Below, in pieces: positions 1 to 5,279 of a stretch of DNA of 6,362 bases; within the stretch, counting starts at the first letter, position 1, and each line of letters starts with the position of its first letter. The notes under the pieces are model-generated. The model saw only the letters and a program-made list of their open reading frames with translations. It was not told the origin of the DNA and made no database searches. Origin of the DNA: JBDRGC01 sp043818215. Its GTDB lineage: Bacteria > Chloroflexota > Anaerolineae > Anaerolineales > UBA11858. The stretch is taken from the NCBI GenBank assembly GCA_043818215.1, contig JBDRGC010000141.1:1-6362 (forward strand). Direction: 5' to 3'. Made by a program: the position numbers and the translations under genes.

Positions 1-1
1 G

Positions 2-91
2 CAGGAAGAAGCCGCCCGCATCATGGACGAGATCATCACGCCAATTCCGGTTGATATGAGGGAAAAGATCAAGGTAGAAATCCCAAAGTAG
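2..91 (+). CDS. 3' end of an unidentified protein (partial)
   Basis: An open frame enters from the left edge and ends at TAG 89-91, giving 29 residues. The tail is Glu/Ile/Lys rich: it opens with EEAARIMDEI, has a TPIP turn and ends in KVEIPK. This looks like a helix followed by a final beta strand of a cytoplasmic protein. I do not recognise the family from so short a piece and assign no function. The frame is supported only by being open to the edge and by protein-like composition, so a chance frame is possible. No plus-strand terminator follows: the hairpin at 139-157 has its T-run only on the minus strand. Confidence 0.5.
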   Translation, partial: QEEAARIMDEIITPIPVDMREKIKVEIPK

Positions 92-109
92 AATCAGAAC
101 TGCACGCAG

Positions 110-131
110 TTGCTCGCCAATTGCTCGCAAA
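110..131. repeat. 11-bp tandem duplication
   Basis: TTGCTCGCCAA (110-120) is followed directly by TTGCTCGCAAA (121-131), two copies differing at one position. It lies between the partial gene and the terminator. The second copy contributes part of the A-rich stretch that reads as the U-tract of the minus-strand terminator. Confidence 0.6.
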
Positions 132-157
132 AACAAAAACCTGCCATTACGGCAGGT
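128..157 (-). terminator. Rho-independent terminator of the tRNA-Arg transcript
   Basis: On the minus strand a perfect 7-bp stem (ACCTGCC with GGCAGGT, 157-151 and 145-139, 5-base loop) is followed at once by TTTTTGTTTTT. This is a classic intrinsic terminator, 53 bases past the 3' end of the tRNA. On the plus strand no T-run follows. A second, weaker G/C fold (ACCCC 163-167 with GGGGT 177-181) lies in the trailer between tRNA and terminator. Confidence 0.85.
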
Positions 158-209
158 CTCAGACCCCTATATGTGGGGGGTATCTAGTCAGGAACCCCCG
201 TATATATAG

Positions 210-282
210 CGCCCCCGGCAGGACTCGAACCTGCAACAACCGGATTAGAAGTCCGGTGCTCTATCCATTGAGCTACGGGGGC
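210..282 (-). tRNA. tRNA-Arg (anticodon UCU)
   Basis: The minus strand folds as a complete 73-nt cloverleaf: 7-bp acceptor GCCCCCG/CGGGGGC, D arm GCTC/GAGC, anticodon stem CCGGA/TCCGG with loop CTTCTAA (anticodon TCT), a 5-base variable region, T arm GCAGG/CCTGC with loop TTCGAGT, and discriminator G. The UCU anticodon reads AGA and AGG arginine codons. The 3' CCA is not encoded (the next bases are CTA), so it must be added by the CCA-adding enzyme. The 5' end lies 8 bases after the stop codon of the upstream 146-aa gene and no promoter fits between, so the tRNA is probably cut out of a shared transcript. Confidence 0.97.
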
Positions 283-290
283 AATTTAAC

Positions 291-731
291 CTACTGGCAC
301 TCTGGGCAAGGGCGGATCCCCTTATACACTCTCCCCCCCGAAATTGTTCGTAAGATTGTCCTGGGATGGTGGTTGAGATTCTCAGCTAACTCAGTTGGTG
401 TCATTTGAACGTTTCCGTTGGCTAAGAAGATGCGGAAGATCGCCTCAGTTAGTGCTGTGCGGGCTGTGATGAAATCATCGGTCTTGGCACAATGGCTTAT
501 CAAAATATGTTGCAGGCCATCGACGCGCTGTACTTCGGCTGTTTCAGGGTCGACCCAGTCCGCTTTTTCGTCATCTTCGAAATCGAAAAAGGCTTGTTGG
601 TGTTCTGGGCACAGACAAGCGCGCAAATGAACGCGCCAGGTGCGGTCGTTTTGATGCCACCAATCAAAATCAATGTGGAAGGGTGTATTCAATGTTGGTC
701 TGACCAGACTGTAACGTTTAACTTCTGTCAC
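291..731 (-). CDS. Conserved-looking 146-aa protein with HTH and Cys/His pairs
   Basis: A complete frame starts at GTG 731-729, with AAGGAG (744-739) 7 bases upstream, and ends at TAG 293-291. I recognise no named family; it resembles hypothetical proteins I associate with Anaerolineae. Residues 1-60 are rich in aromatic and charged residues (FDWWHQNDR at 22-30). CLCPEH at 39-44, HC at 80-81 and CPEC at 142-145 could together bind zinc. Residues 109-133 (TPTELAENL, then HPRTILRTI) read as a helix-turn-helix in which the second helix would contact nucleic acid, so a DNA- or RNA-binding role is possible but unproven. There is no signal peptide or membrane segment. The gene is followed closely by tRNA-Arg and preceded by a dispersed repeat that abuts its ribosome-binding site. 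Confidence 0.85.
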   Translation of the reverse strand: MTEVKRYSLVRPTLNTPFHIDFDWWHQNDRTWRVHLRACLCPEHQQAFFDFEDDEKADWVDPETAEVQRVDGLQHILISHCAKTDDFITARTALTEAIFRIFLANGNVQMTPTELAENLNHHPRTILRTISGGRVYKGIRPCPECQ

Positions 732-745
732 CGCAGAACTCCTTA

Positions 746-827
746 AATAGAGGGCAGAGGATAGAGGGTAGAGGGCAGAGGGCTATTTTCATTCTTGGTG
801 GTGAACGAAGTTCATGACAATTTCTCA
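746..827 (-). repeat. Dispersed repeat, copy 1 (inverted partner at 3120-3195)
   Basis: This stretch matches the reverse complement of 3120-3195 over nearly its whole length. It has a block of AGAGGG-type heptamers (AATAGAGGGCAGAGGATAGA opens it), then GGCTAT, then a conserved core GGTGGTGAACGAAGTTCATG that folds on itself through TGAAC/GTTCA, then TTTCTCAA. Copy 1 carries one extra 7-base unit compared with copy 2. On the minus strand it forms the leader of the 146-aa gene, ending one base before its Shine-Dalgarno AAGGAG. It encodes nothing recognisable and looks like a non-autonomous mobile or REP-like element. Confidence 0.85.
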
Positions 828-875
828 AAAAAGAGGGATTGAGATGATACGTTGCTATAGATGTTAAGATAATGT

Positions 876-1041
876 TTTTGACTCCACTTACCCAGATGTC
901 ATACCGCAAGGGTATACCCGTTGGTATTGCGAACCGACGCTTTTCGGTGAAGCAATCTCCTTCTCGCCAAGGATGAGATTGCTTCAGCGGTAAAGCTGCT
1001 TCGCACACTTGTCCCTTTGGGAATGACAGGCTGAGTCAAAA
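876..1041. mobile_element. Small fold-back (MITE-like) element between genes
   Basis: About 166 bases bounded by a perfect 9-bp inverted repeat, TTTTGACTC (876-884) and GAGTCAAAA (1033-1041), with a second inner match TGTCAT (897-902) to ATGACA (1023-1028). The interior holds further palindromes: GGGTATACCC at 910-919, GAAGCAATCT (949-958) with AGATTGCTTC (976-985), and CAGC/GCTG at 985-998. There is no credible gene inside. I infer a non-autonomous element; the GATTGCTTC and GGGAATGACA words resemble common intergenic bacterial repeats. No clear target duplication was seen. It lies just past the stop of the 526-aa gene and may act as its terminator. Confidence 0.5.
949..985. repeat. Perfect 10-bp stem-loop inside the fold-back element
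   Basis: GAAGCAATCT (949-958) pairs with AGATTGCTTC (976-985). An inner CCTT/AAGG stem (959-962, 969-972) leaves a 6-base loop, CTCGCC, and a 3-base bulge. No T-run follows on either strand, so it is not a textbook intrinsic terminator. Confidence 0.75.
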
Positions 1042-1065
1042 TCTTTCTCTGAAAGTCTATATTAT

Positions 1066-2646
1066 CTACTTGCCTGCCGAATCGTCAAAGTGGAAGTAAA
1101 GATCGCCAACATGCACAAACCACGGACGGGAGGCCAATAAAGCCATGATAGGGGCTGGAGGGCAACGGCGCACTAGATTGATAGCTGCATACAACTCGCT
1201 GGCGTGGACATGACCTTGAGGGTTCAACTTGGCCAGTTCTCGTATGATGTCAGCTACCACACGCTCGAACGGAGGCTGTTTCTTGCTCCGTTGTTTCCAA
1301 ACATCTTTCAAGGCGTCAAGATCGGGTGTCATGATTGCCATGTGCTCATCATAAGCAGCTGCGACCACCTGCTTGAGCATGGCAAATACCACACCACCAT
1401 CAGAACCAATCAAAACGGTGCGAATCCAGTCGCGGCGGGAACGTTGAGTATCTGCTTTTATGATTACTTCACCTGGGTTTTTGCTACGTTGTACACGCAC
1501 GATGCTGCCAGGCATCAGCTTGCGCTCTCGATACCACTTATCCAGGCCAAAGACGTAACCGCCTTCCTGCACAACCCAACCGGGAAATTTCTCGCCAGTA
1601 TTACCATCTACAAGGGTGAAAAGGATACGCGGCGATTCGTAAGATGTGGGGAAGAATGGCCGCACACGAGGGGTTAGCGGTAGTGTACCTGCCATTAAAT
1701 GGGGTAAGAGCAAAAGGATAAGCACATCGTTCTTGCTGGTAACTGTGCTTTCCAATGGGGAGAGTTCATCATCCAGGCTGCGTTCCAGTTCGAGCATTTC
1801 CTGGGTCAGCAAATCACGGTCATAGTCGATCTCTTTGTAACGTAGAGACAATGGGGTTTCGCGAACTCCATCAGGCTCTAAGCGCTGCAAATACCATAAA
1901 ACCTCACCCGACGGGCCAACTTCATCGAATCGAACGTCTTCCTGCAAAGTCAAATCCAGCGAAAACTCTACCAGTTTTGGGTTCTCATTGGACAGAAGAT
2001 CGAGCTGCTCCAGCAAAGCCGTAGTAGGCAAAGGTCCGCCGCTGGCCATATCCAGCACTGCTTCGGCCAGATTCAAATGCCCGGCATGAATATCGACCAA
2101 CAGGGCACGCGGGAACCAACGCCCGGCAATGTACACAAAATCGGGATTGGCCTGCAAACCAGATGCCAACCGCTCGACCAGATGTTTGCCAGAGGACGCT
2201 AACACAACCTGCGGATCAGGAATATCATCCTCCGCTGCCTCAGGGGGAGTATTCAATTTATGCTCTTTTAATCCGGTAGCAAACTCTCGCTCTTCGCCAT
2301 CATCTAGCTGCACCTTGATGATATCAAAGTGTCCCAAGTCAGGGTTCCACCCAGAACGCGTCTCCAGAACCTCCCCTGCACGCCAACCTAGAGCCGGGAA
2401 AACCAGTTTTTGCTCCACTGAGTAGTTTTCTTTGGGAAGATAAATTTCGCCCCCCGCGAGACGTTGCTGTTCAATCGCTCGAATCTCTCGCTGGATACGT
2501 TCTTCCACCAACACAGAAATCAATTCATCAGGAGTGAGGGGTGTCTCGACCTCCAATAGATGATTGTAAATAAACTCTATATCTTCTTCCTGGAGTTCGA
2601 ACTCATCCCAGTATTTTTCTTGAAACGAAAATGAAACCACTACCAT
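1066..2646 (-). CDS. Unrecognised 526-aa cytoplasmic protein, possible nucleic-acid binder
   Basis: A complete frame from ATG 2646-2644, with GAGG (2655-2652) 5 bases upstream, to TAG 1068-1066. It is acidic, has no signal peptide, and shows only one short hydrophobic stretch (about 308-316) that looks like a buried helix. I do not recognise the family. Visible parts: an acidic helical N-terminus (13-60) with a TPDELISVLVEERI helix; a beta-rich unit (about 68-130: GEIYLPKENY, VFPALGW, then DDGEEREFATG) like a small barrel; a mixed middle (150-300); a second beta-rich unit (338-400: GWVVQEGGYVF, MPGSIVRVQR); and a C-terminal segment (456-521: FERVVADIIREL, HASELYAAINLV, RPWFVHVGDLYFHFD) with the helix-helix-helix-wing look of a winged helix. 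DNA or RNA binding is inference only. The gene has its own promoter and stands alone in a segment bounded by inverted repeats. Confidence 0.88.
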   Translation of the reverse strand: MVVVSFSFQEKYWDEFELQEEDIEFIYNHLLEVETPLTPDELISVLVEERIQREIRAIEQQRLAGGEIYLPKENYSVEQKLVFPALGWRAGEVLETRSGWNPDLGHFDIIKVQLDDGEEREFATGLKEHKLNTPPEAAEDDIPDPQVVLASSGKHLVERLASGLQANPDFVYIAGRWFPRALLVDIHAGHLNLAEAVLDMASGGPLPTTALLEQLDLLSNENPKLVEFSLDLTLQEDVRFDEVGPSGEVLWYLQRLEPDGVRETPLSLRYKEIDYDRDLLTQEMLELERSLDDELSPLESTVTSKNDVLILLLLPHLMAGTLPLTPRVRPFFPTSYESPRILFTLVDGNTGEKFPGWVVQEGGYVFGLDKWYRERKLMPGSIVRVQRSKNPGEVIIKADTQRSRRDWIRTVLIGSDGGVVFAMLKQVVAAAYDEHMAIMTPDLDALKDVWKQRSKKQPPFERVVADIIRELAKLNPQGHVHASELYAAINLVRRCPPAPIMALLASRPWFVHVGDLYFHFDDSAGK

Positions 2647-2667
2647 AGAAGCCTCAACTTACAATTT

Positions 2668-2722
2668 AGGGTTTATAGGGCTTCGCGTGGAAAAGGGGGG
2701 CGGGTACGCTTGCTAAAACCCT
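2668..2722 (-). promoter_or_regulatory. Leader hairpin of the 526-aa gene
   Basis: AGGGTTTA (2668-2675) pairs with TAAAACCCT (2714-2722) with one bulged base, and inside it GCGT (2685-2688) pairs with ACGC (2706-2709). The fold sits in the roughly 135-base leader of the 526-aa mRNA, starting about 22 bases upstream of the ATG. The loop is C-rich on the transcribed strand. I recognise no known riboswitch, so a regulatory role is inferred from position alone. Confidence 0.35.
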
Positions 2723-2769
2723 TAGTCCCAGATGTTCACCGCACGAAATCCCAAAGAACCAACAACTAT

Positions 2770-2798
2770 TTGCGTTTTTGCCCAGCTGATATTATACT
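2770..2798 (+). promoter_or_regulatory. Divergent plus-strand promoter candidate
   Basis: TTGCGT (2770-2775), a 17-base spacer and TATACT (2793-2798) form a sigma70-like promoter pointing right. Its -10 overlaps the TATAAT of the minus-strand promoter. No gene follows until 3246; what follows first is the fold-back region at 2844-2937, so the product could be a non-coding RNA or a long leader for the DUF2007 gene. Confidence 0.4.
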
Positions 2799-2818
2799 CT
2801 ACCCTGAAATTGCTACAA
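2791..2818 (-). promoter_or_regulatory. Promoter of the 526-aa gene
   Basis: On the minus strand TTGTAG (2818-2813) and a perfect TATAAT (2796-2791) are separated by 16 bases. The -35 matches consensus only in its first three bases; the -10 is ideal. Transcription would begin near 2784, leaving a leader of about 135 bases before the ATG at 2646. It shares its -10 region with a plus-strand promoter candidate. Confidence 0.55.
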
Positions 2819-2843
2819 GCATTATTTTGAGTAAACCGTAAAA

Positions 2844-2937
2844 GTGTCGGTGACTAGCTGCTAGTTTGGGCCATAACTGCTCCGACACCGTCCACAGCGG
2901 GTTTGTTAGCCCCAGTCGCGCCGGGGACGGCGCTGTG
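2844..2937 (+). other. GC-rich structured region, candidate non-coding RNA
   Basis: Three perfect stems lie within 94 bases: GTGTCGG (2844-2850) with CCGACAC (2882-2888), CCGTCC (2888-2893) with GGACGG (2925-2930), and CACAGCG (2893-2899) with CGCTGTG (2931-2937). CCCC/GGGG (2910-2913, 2923-2926) could pair within the last. The second and third stems cross and leave no linker bases, so they are most simply alternative folds. A plus-strand promoter candidate lies just upstream. No coding frame here looks protein-like. It matches no RNA family I can name; it could also be remains of a mobile element. Confidence 0.3.
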
Positions 2938-3006
2938 AGCGAGGCTGCCCGACCCTTTTGCGGTATATCCGATTTATATGGGCTCTCTGAGATATTGTGG
3001 GGTGCA

Positions 3007-3076
3007 GTACACGGACATCGTCCCGGTACGGCGTAAATCCCAAGAAAAATCCGTAAAATCTGCATAATCCGTGTAC
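3007..3076. repeat. Inverted repeat enclosing a 9-bp tandem repeat
   Basis: GTACACGGA (3007-3015) is matched by TCCGTGTAC (3068-3076). Leading into the right arm are three tandem 9-mers: AATCCGTAA (3048-3056), AATCTGCAT (3057-3065) and AATCCGTGT (3066-3074). Such AATCCGTGT-like tandem words turn up in spacers of many bacterial genomes (recalled, not checked). No T-run follows, so it is not an obvious terminator. Confidence 0.6.
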
Positions 3077-3119
3077 AAAATGAGTTTTACCACATAAAAC
3101 ATCAAAGAGCCTTTATTTG

Positions 3120-3195
3120 TTGAGAAGTGGTCATGAACTTCGTTCACCACCTGGAAAGAAGATAGCCTTCTGCCCTCTATCCTCTGCCCTCTATT
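3120..3195 (+). repeat. Dispersed repeat, copy 2 (inverted partner at 746-827)
   Basis: Read on the plus strand it begins TTGAGAAGTGGTCATGAACT, continues through the TGAAC/GTTCA fold and GATAGCC, and ends in CCTCTATCCTCTGCCCTCTA followed by TT. The minus-strand copy near 746 has the same order of parts. Copy 2 lacks one heptamer of the pyrimidine block and differs at scattered bases in the middle. It sits about 50 bases upstream of the DUF2007 start, in the same orientation relative to that gene as copy 1 has to the 146-aa gene. Confidence 0.85.
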
Positions 3196-3245
3196 TTCAG
3201 AGCAGATATATACTCTTCTCCCAAAGAAGGAAAGGCAGGTATAAA

Positions 3246-3503
3246 ATGAATGTACAACAATGGGTACTAATCGCCAAATCGCCCGGAGAACTACAAGCCG
3301 AGTTGTTACGCGGTTTACTCGAGGCTCAAGGGATTCCAGTCCGGCTTGTGTTCGAAGGAGCAGGACGAGCTTACGGAATCATGATCGGGCCATTGGGCGA
3401 GGTAGAAATCATGGTATCTGAGAGCAATGCCCAAGATGCCAAAAACGTACTGGCACGGTATGAGGCCGGAGAGTTCGAAGAACCCGAGGGGGAGGAATTT
3501 TAG
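3246..3503 (+). CDS. DUF2007-type small protein (putative signal-transducing protein family)
   Basis: An 85-aa complete protein. I chose ATG 3246 because a purine-rich site (AAGGAAAGG, 3227-3235) lies 10 bases upstream and because the same frame further upstream is repeat DNA. The pattern WVLIAKSPGELQAELLRGLL (6-25), then EAQGIPVRLVFEG, then EVEIMVSESNAQDAKNVLAR fits the DUF2007 (PF09413) fold: a small ferredoxin-like alpha/beta domain whose helix reads 'sell.. aLeaaGIpv'. The biochemical role of this family is unknown. The C-terminus is strongly acidic. The protein is soluble, with no signal peptide. A TATACT (3209-3214) could be its -10, but no good -35 is seen. Its stop TAG overlaps the stop of the convergent peptidase gene. 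Confidence 0.85.
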   Translation: MNVQQWVLIAKSPGELQAELLRGLLEAQGIPVRLVFEGAGRAYGIMIGPLGEVEIMVSESNAQDAKNVLARYEAGEFEEPEGEEF

Positions 3504-4903
3504 GGAAACTCTTGCTCCAACCATTGGAGAGGGTCTACCTGCACGCTGCCCACGATCACTTCCCAATGCAAGTGTGGGCCGGTGACGCGCCCGGTTTCTC
3601 CCACCAGTCCTATCAACTGGCCTGTTTCCACGCGGTCGCCAACATCGACTAATATCTCCGATTGGTGGGCATAGGCAGTATACACTCCCCAGCCATGATC
3701 GATCACCGTGGCGTTTCCACGAACCATAAGCGGGCCAGCAAAAACGACAAGTCCAGGCACCGGAGCGTAGATATCCACTCCTGTACTTCCGCAGAAATCT
3801 AATCCGGTGTGGAAGTAATAATAACCACTGTCGTTATAAGAGCGGCGGTTCCCAAACAAAGAGGGGAAACAATCACTCAGATAATCGGGAACAGGGCTTT
3901 GGAAAATCCCATCCCAACTTTTTTCTGCCGTAACCGGCTTTACAAGTGAGGACCATTGCTCGTCTTCAGGTTGGGTGTTCTCTAAGTCCATTGTCTCCGA
4001 GTTGACCACCAGAGGCGGATCATAGGGGTAGTTCCCATTTTGGACATAAACGCTCTGCGAAAAACGCAAAGGCGTGCCATCAGCCAACTCCCCATTCACA
4101 GTCAGAGGATACAGCCCGGGGGCCAGCATTGCGTGGATGCCTTGCAAGGCTATGTAGGCGCCATCGACAGTGTGGAAGAAGTTCAAATCTCGGTCGTGGA
4201 AACGTCCGTGCAAAGAAGCCCCTTCTGGCATGTCGAGCTTAAGAACCAGGGTTTGCCCTTGAGTTAAAGGGGATGATATTTCAATGGCAGATACCGCTTC
4301 GGGCAACGCGCCTGGGCCATCATCGTCGGCAAGCCCGGATAGGTAGAGCGTGTCCCCAGGGAGGACATTACTCGACCCCGGAAGTTGATTCTCCGCCAGA
4401 ATCGCCCACGGGTTCACTCCTCGGGTGATCGCCAATTCTAACAGGGATTGACCGGCCCGCAGGGTGGCGCGCCCACTCCCCAATTCCAGATCGCCCTCTC
4501 CCTGGTCGGGAATTATCAATGTTGACCCCGCGTATACTTCTTCGGGGCTGGTGTAATGATTCAAGCGCGCCATCAAATCCACAGGAATCTGGTAACGCCG
4601 GCTCAAACTTTGCAGGTTCTCGCCGTAGGGAACGGTCTGAGTGACCAGAACCCCTTGCAGCCCCTCTAGCCCTGGGATGACCAGGTGCGCGCCGATAGCT
4701 AATTGGTTGGGGTCTGCAATGCCATTCTTGCTGACCAGTGCATCTATCGAGACGCCGAAGCGCTGCGAAATGCTCCACAGCGTGTCTCCGGCCTGCGTAA
4801 TATAGACCGGCCCATCCGGCTGATCTTCTTGAGCCTGGGCGTACCCGAAAGGCCAGAGTAAGATCAGGATAAATGCCAGTTTAACCCACGTATGTTTCTT
4901 CAA
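3500..4903 (-). CDS. Exported LysM-M23 family peptidoglycan peptidase
   Basis: A complete 467-aa protein. It starts at TTG 4903-4901: an in-frame TAG lies seven codons upstream, AGGAG lies 12 bases upstream, and this start gives a proper signal peptide (MKKHTWVK, hydrophobic 9-19, cleavage likely after AQA at 24). Two LysM carbohydrate-binding domains follow (about 33-78 and 87-132), with a weaker third (145-190), a beta-rich linker domain (205-290) and a C-terminal M23 metallopeptidase domain (about 360-455). Zinc and catalytic residues are intact: H365 and D369 in HTGLD, H413, and H444/H446 in HLHWE. Activity is therefore expected: cutting peptide cross-links of peptidoglycan outside the membrane, or NlpD-like activation if unusual. 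The only two cysteines, C345 and C371, could form a disulfide. The frame overlaps the upstream DUF192 gene by 23 bases. Confidence 0.95.
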   Translation of the reverse strand: MKKHTWVKLAFILILLWPFGYAQAQEDQPDGPVYITQAGDTLWSISQRFGVSIDALVSKNGIADPNQLAIGAHLVIPGLEGLQGVLVTQTVPYGENLQSLSRRYQIPVDLMARLNHYTSPEEVYAGSTLIIPDQGEGDLELGSGRATLRAGQSLLELAITRGVNPWAILAENQLPGSSNVLPGDTLYLSGLADDDGPGALPEAVSAIEISSPLTQGQTLVLKLDMPEGASLHGRFHDRDLNFFHTVDGAYIALQGIHAMLAPGLYPLTVNGELADGTPLRFSQSVYVQNGNYPYDPPLVVNSETMDLENTQPEDEQWSSLVKPVTAEKSWDGIFQSPVPDYLSDCFPSLFGNRRSYNDSGYYYFHTGLDFCGSTGVDIYAPVPGLVVFAGPLMVRGNATVIDHGWGVYTAYAHQSEILVDVGDRVETGQLIGLVGETGRVTGPHLHWEVIVGSVQVDPLQWLEQEFP

Positions 4904-5258
4904 AACGTAAACGATCTCCTATTTGAAACTCCGGCAGCCTCTCCGCGGAGGCTTCAAGAACATACATAGCCGGTTTTTGAGGCATATAAAATGGGCGCCA
5001 ACGGCGTGCCAGTCGAACATCGACAATTTCATGGTCTGCGTTCACCCACGCCACCGTCAAATCTATCCACACAAACAGCATGTGAATGGCGGCATCCATA
5101 CGGTTTTCCCGCTTTTGAACCAACAACAACCCATCATTTGGAGCAAGCCGGCGGCGGAATGTCAGTCCCCGCAAGCGGCACACAAACGAGGCGCAATGAC
5201 GCACCCGGAGCGGGGATGGCAGAGAGCGAGTCAGATTGTGGATAATTACAGAGCGCAT
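4881..5258 (-). CDS. DUF192 family protein
   Basis: A complete 125-aa protein from ATG 5258-5256 to TAA 4883-4881. Residues 20-120 fit DUF192 (PF02643): RLRGLTFRRRL (28-38), NDGLLLV (41-47), IHMLFVWIDLTVAWVN (58-73), DHEIVDV (75-81), then AMYVLEASAERL and FQIGDRLRFEE. The family's biochemical role is unknown. Many members are exported, but this one shows no signal peptide and looks cytoplasmic. The ATG start is supported because homology-like sequence begins almost at residue 5. No Shine-Dalgarno precedes it; instead a TATAAA element ends 3 bases before the ATG. The 3' end overlaps the peptidase start by 23 bases and contains its ribosome-binding site, which suggests coupled translation. Confidence 0.85.
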   Translation of the reverse strand: MRSVIIHNLTRSLPSPLRVRHCASFVCRLRGLTFRRRLAPNDGLLLVQKRENRMDAAIHMLFVWIDLTVAWVNADHEIVDVRLARRWRPFYMPQKPAMYVLEASAERLPEFQIGDRLRFEETYVG

Positions 5259-5261
5259 GAA

Positions 5262-5270
5262 TTTATAGCA
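5262..5270 (-). promoter_or_regulatory. Extended -10 promoter at the DUF192 start
   Basis: On the minus strand TGCTATAAA (5270-5262) matches an extended -10 element (TGnTATAAT), ending 3 bases before ATG 5258. No convincing -35 lies upstream, which extended -10 promoters tolerate. If used, transcription would begin at or slightly inside the annotated start; using the overlapping AATAAT a few bases upstream would give a leader of only a few bases. Either way the mRNA would be essentially leaderless, consistent with the missing Shine-Dalgarno. Confidence 0.4.
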
Positions 5271-5279
5271 TTATTTGGG

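Noticed and set aside
121..408. 95-codon plus-strand frame across the tRNA
   Set aside because: It reads antisense through tRNA-Arg (the typical SAPGRTRTCNNRIRSPV peptide of translated tRNA) and into the terminator; no ribosome-binding site.
718..1008. 96-codon minus-strand frame upstream of the 146-aa gene
   Set aside because: It consists of the dispersed repeat and the fold-back element, has no protein-like composition and would overlap the start of a well-supported gene.
1204..1677. 157-codon plus-strand frame, with others at 1755-2024 and 2129-2425
   Set aside because: These are shadows opposite the 526-aa gene, which has a better start, ribosome-binding site and promoter.
2869..2914. 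Integron attC-like site (GGGCCATAAC facing GTTAGCCC)
   Set aside because: Outer arms pair roughly, but the core sites do not fit RYYYAAC/GTTRRRY, the inner arms are mismatched, and there is no cassette-like gene or integrase.
2799..3065. 88-codon minus-strand frame in the long spacer
   Set aside because: Low-complexity, Pro/Ser/Arg-rich peptide lying across the fold-back region and the 9-bp repeat; no ribosome-binding site.
3117..3245. Longer start for the DUF2007 gene
   Set aside because: The 43 extra codons would be translated repeat copy 2. The DUF2007 domain begins right after ATG 3246, which has its own purine-rich site.
4368..4778. 136-codon minus-strand frame inside the peptidase gene, plus other frames at 4040-4267, 4923-5309 and 4991-5245
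   Set aside because: Arg/Gly/Pro-rich shadow translations of the peptidase and DUF192 genes.
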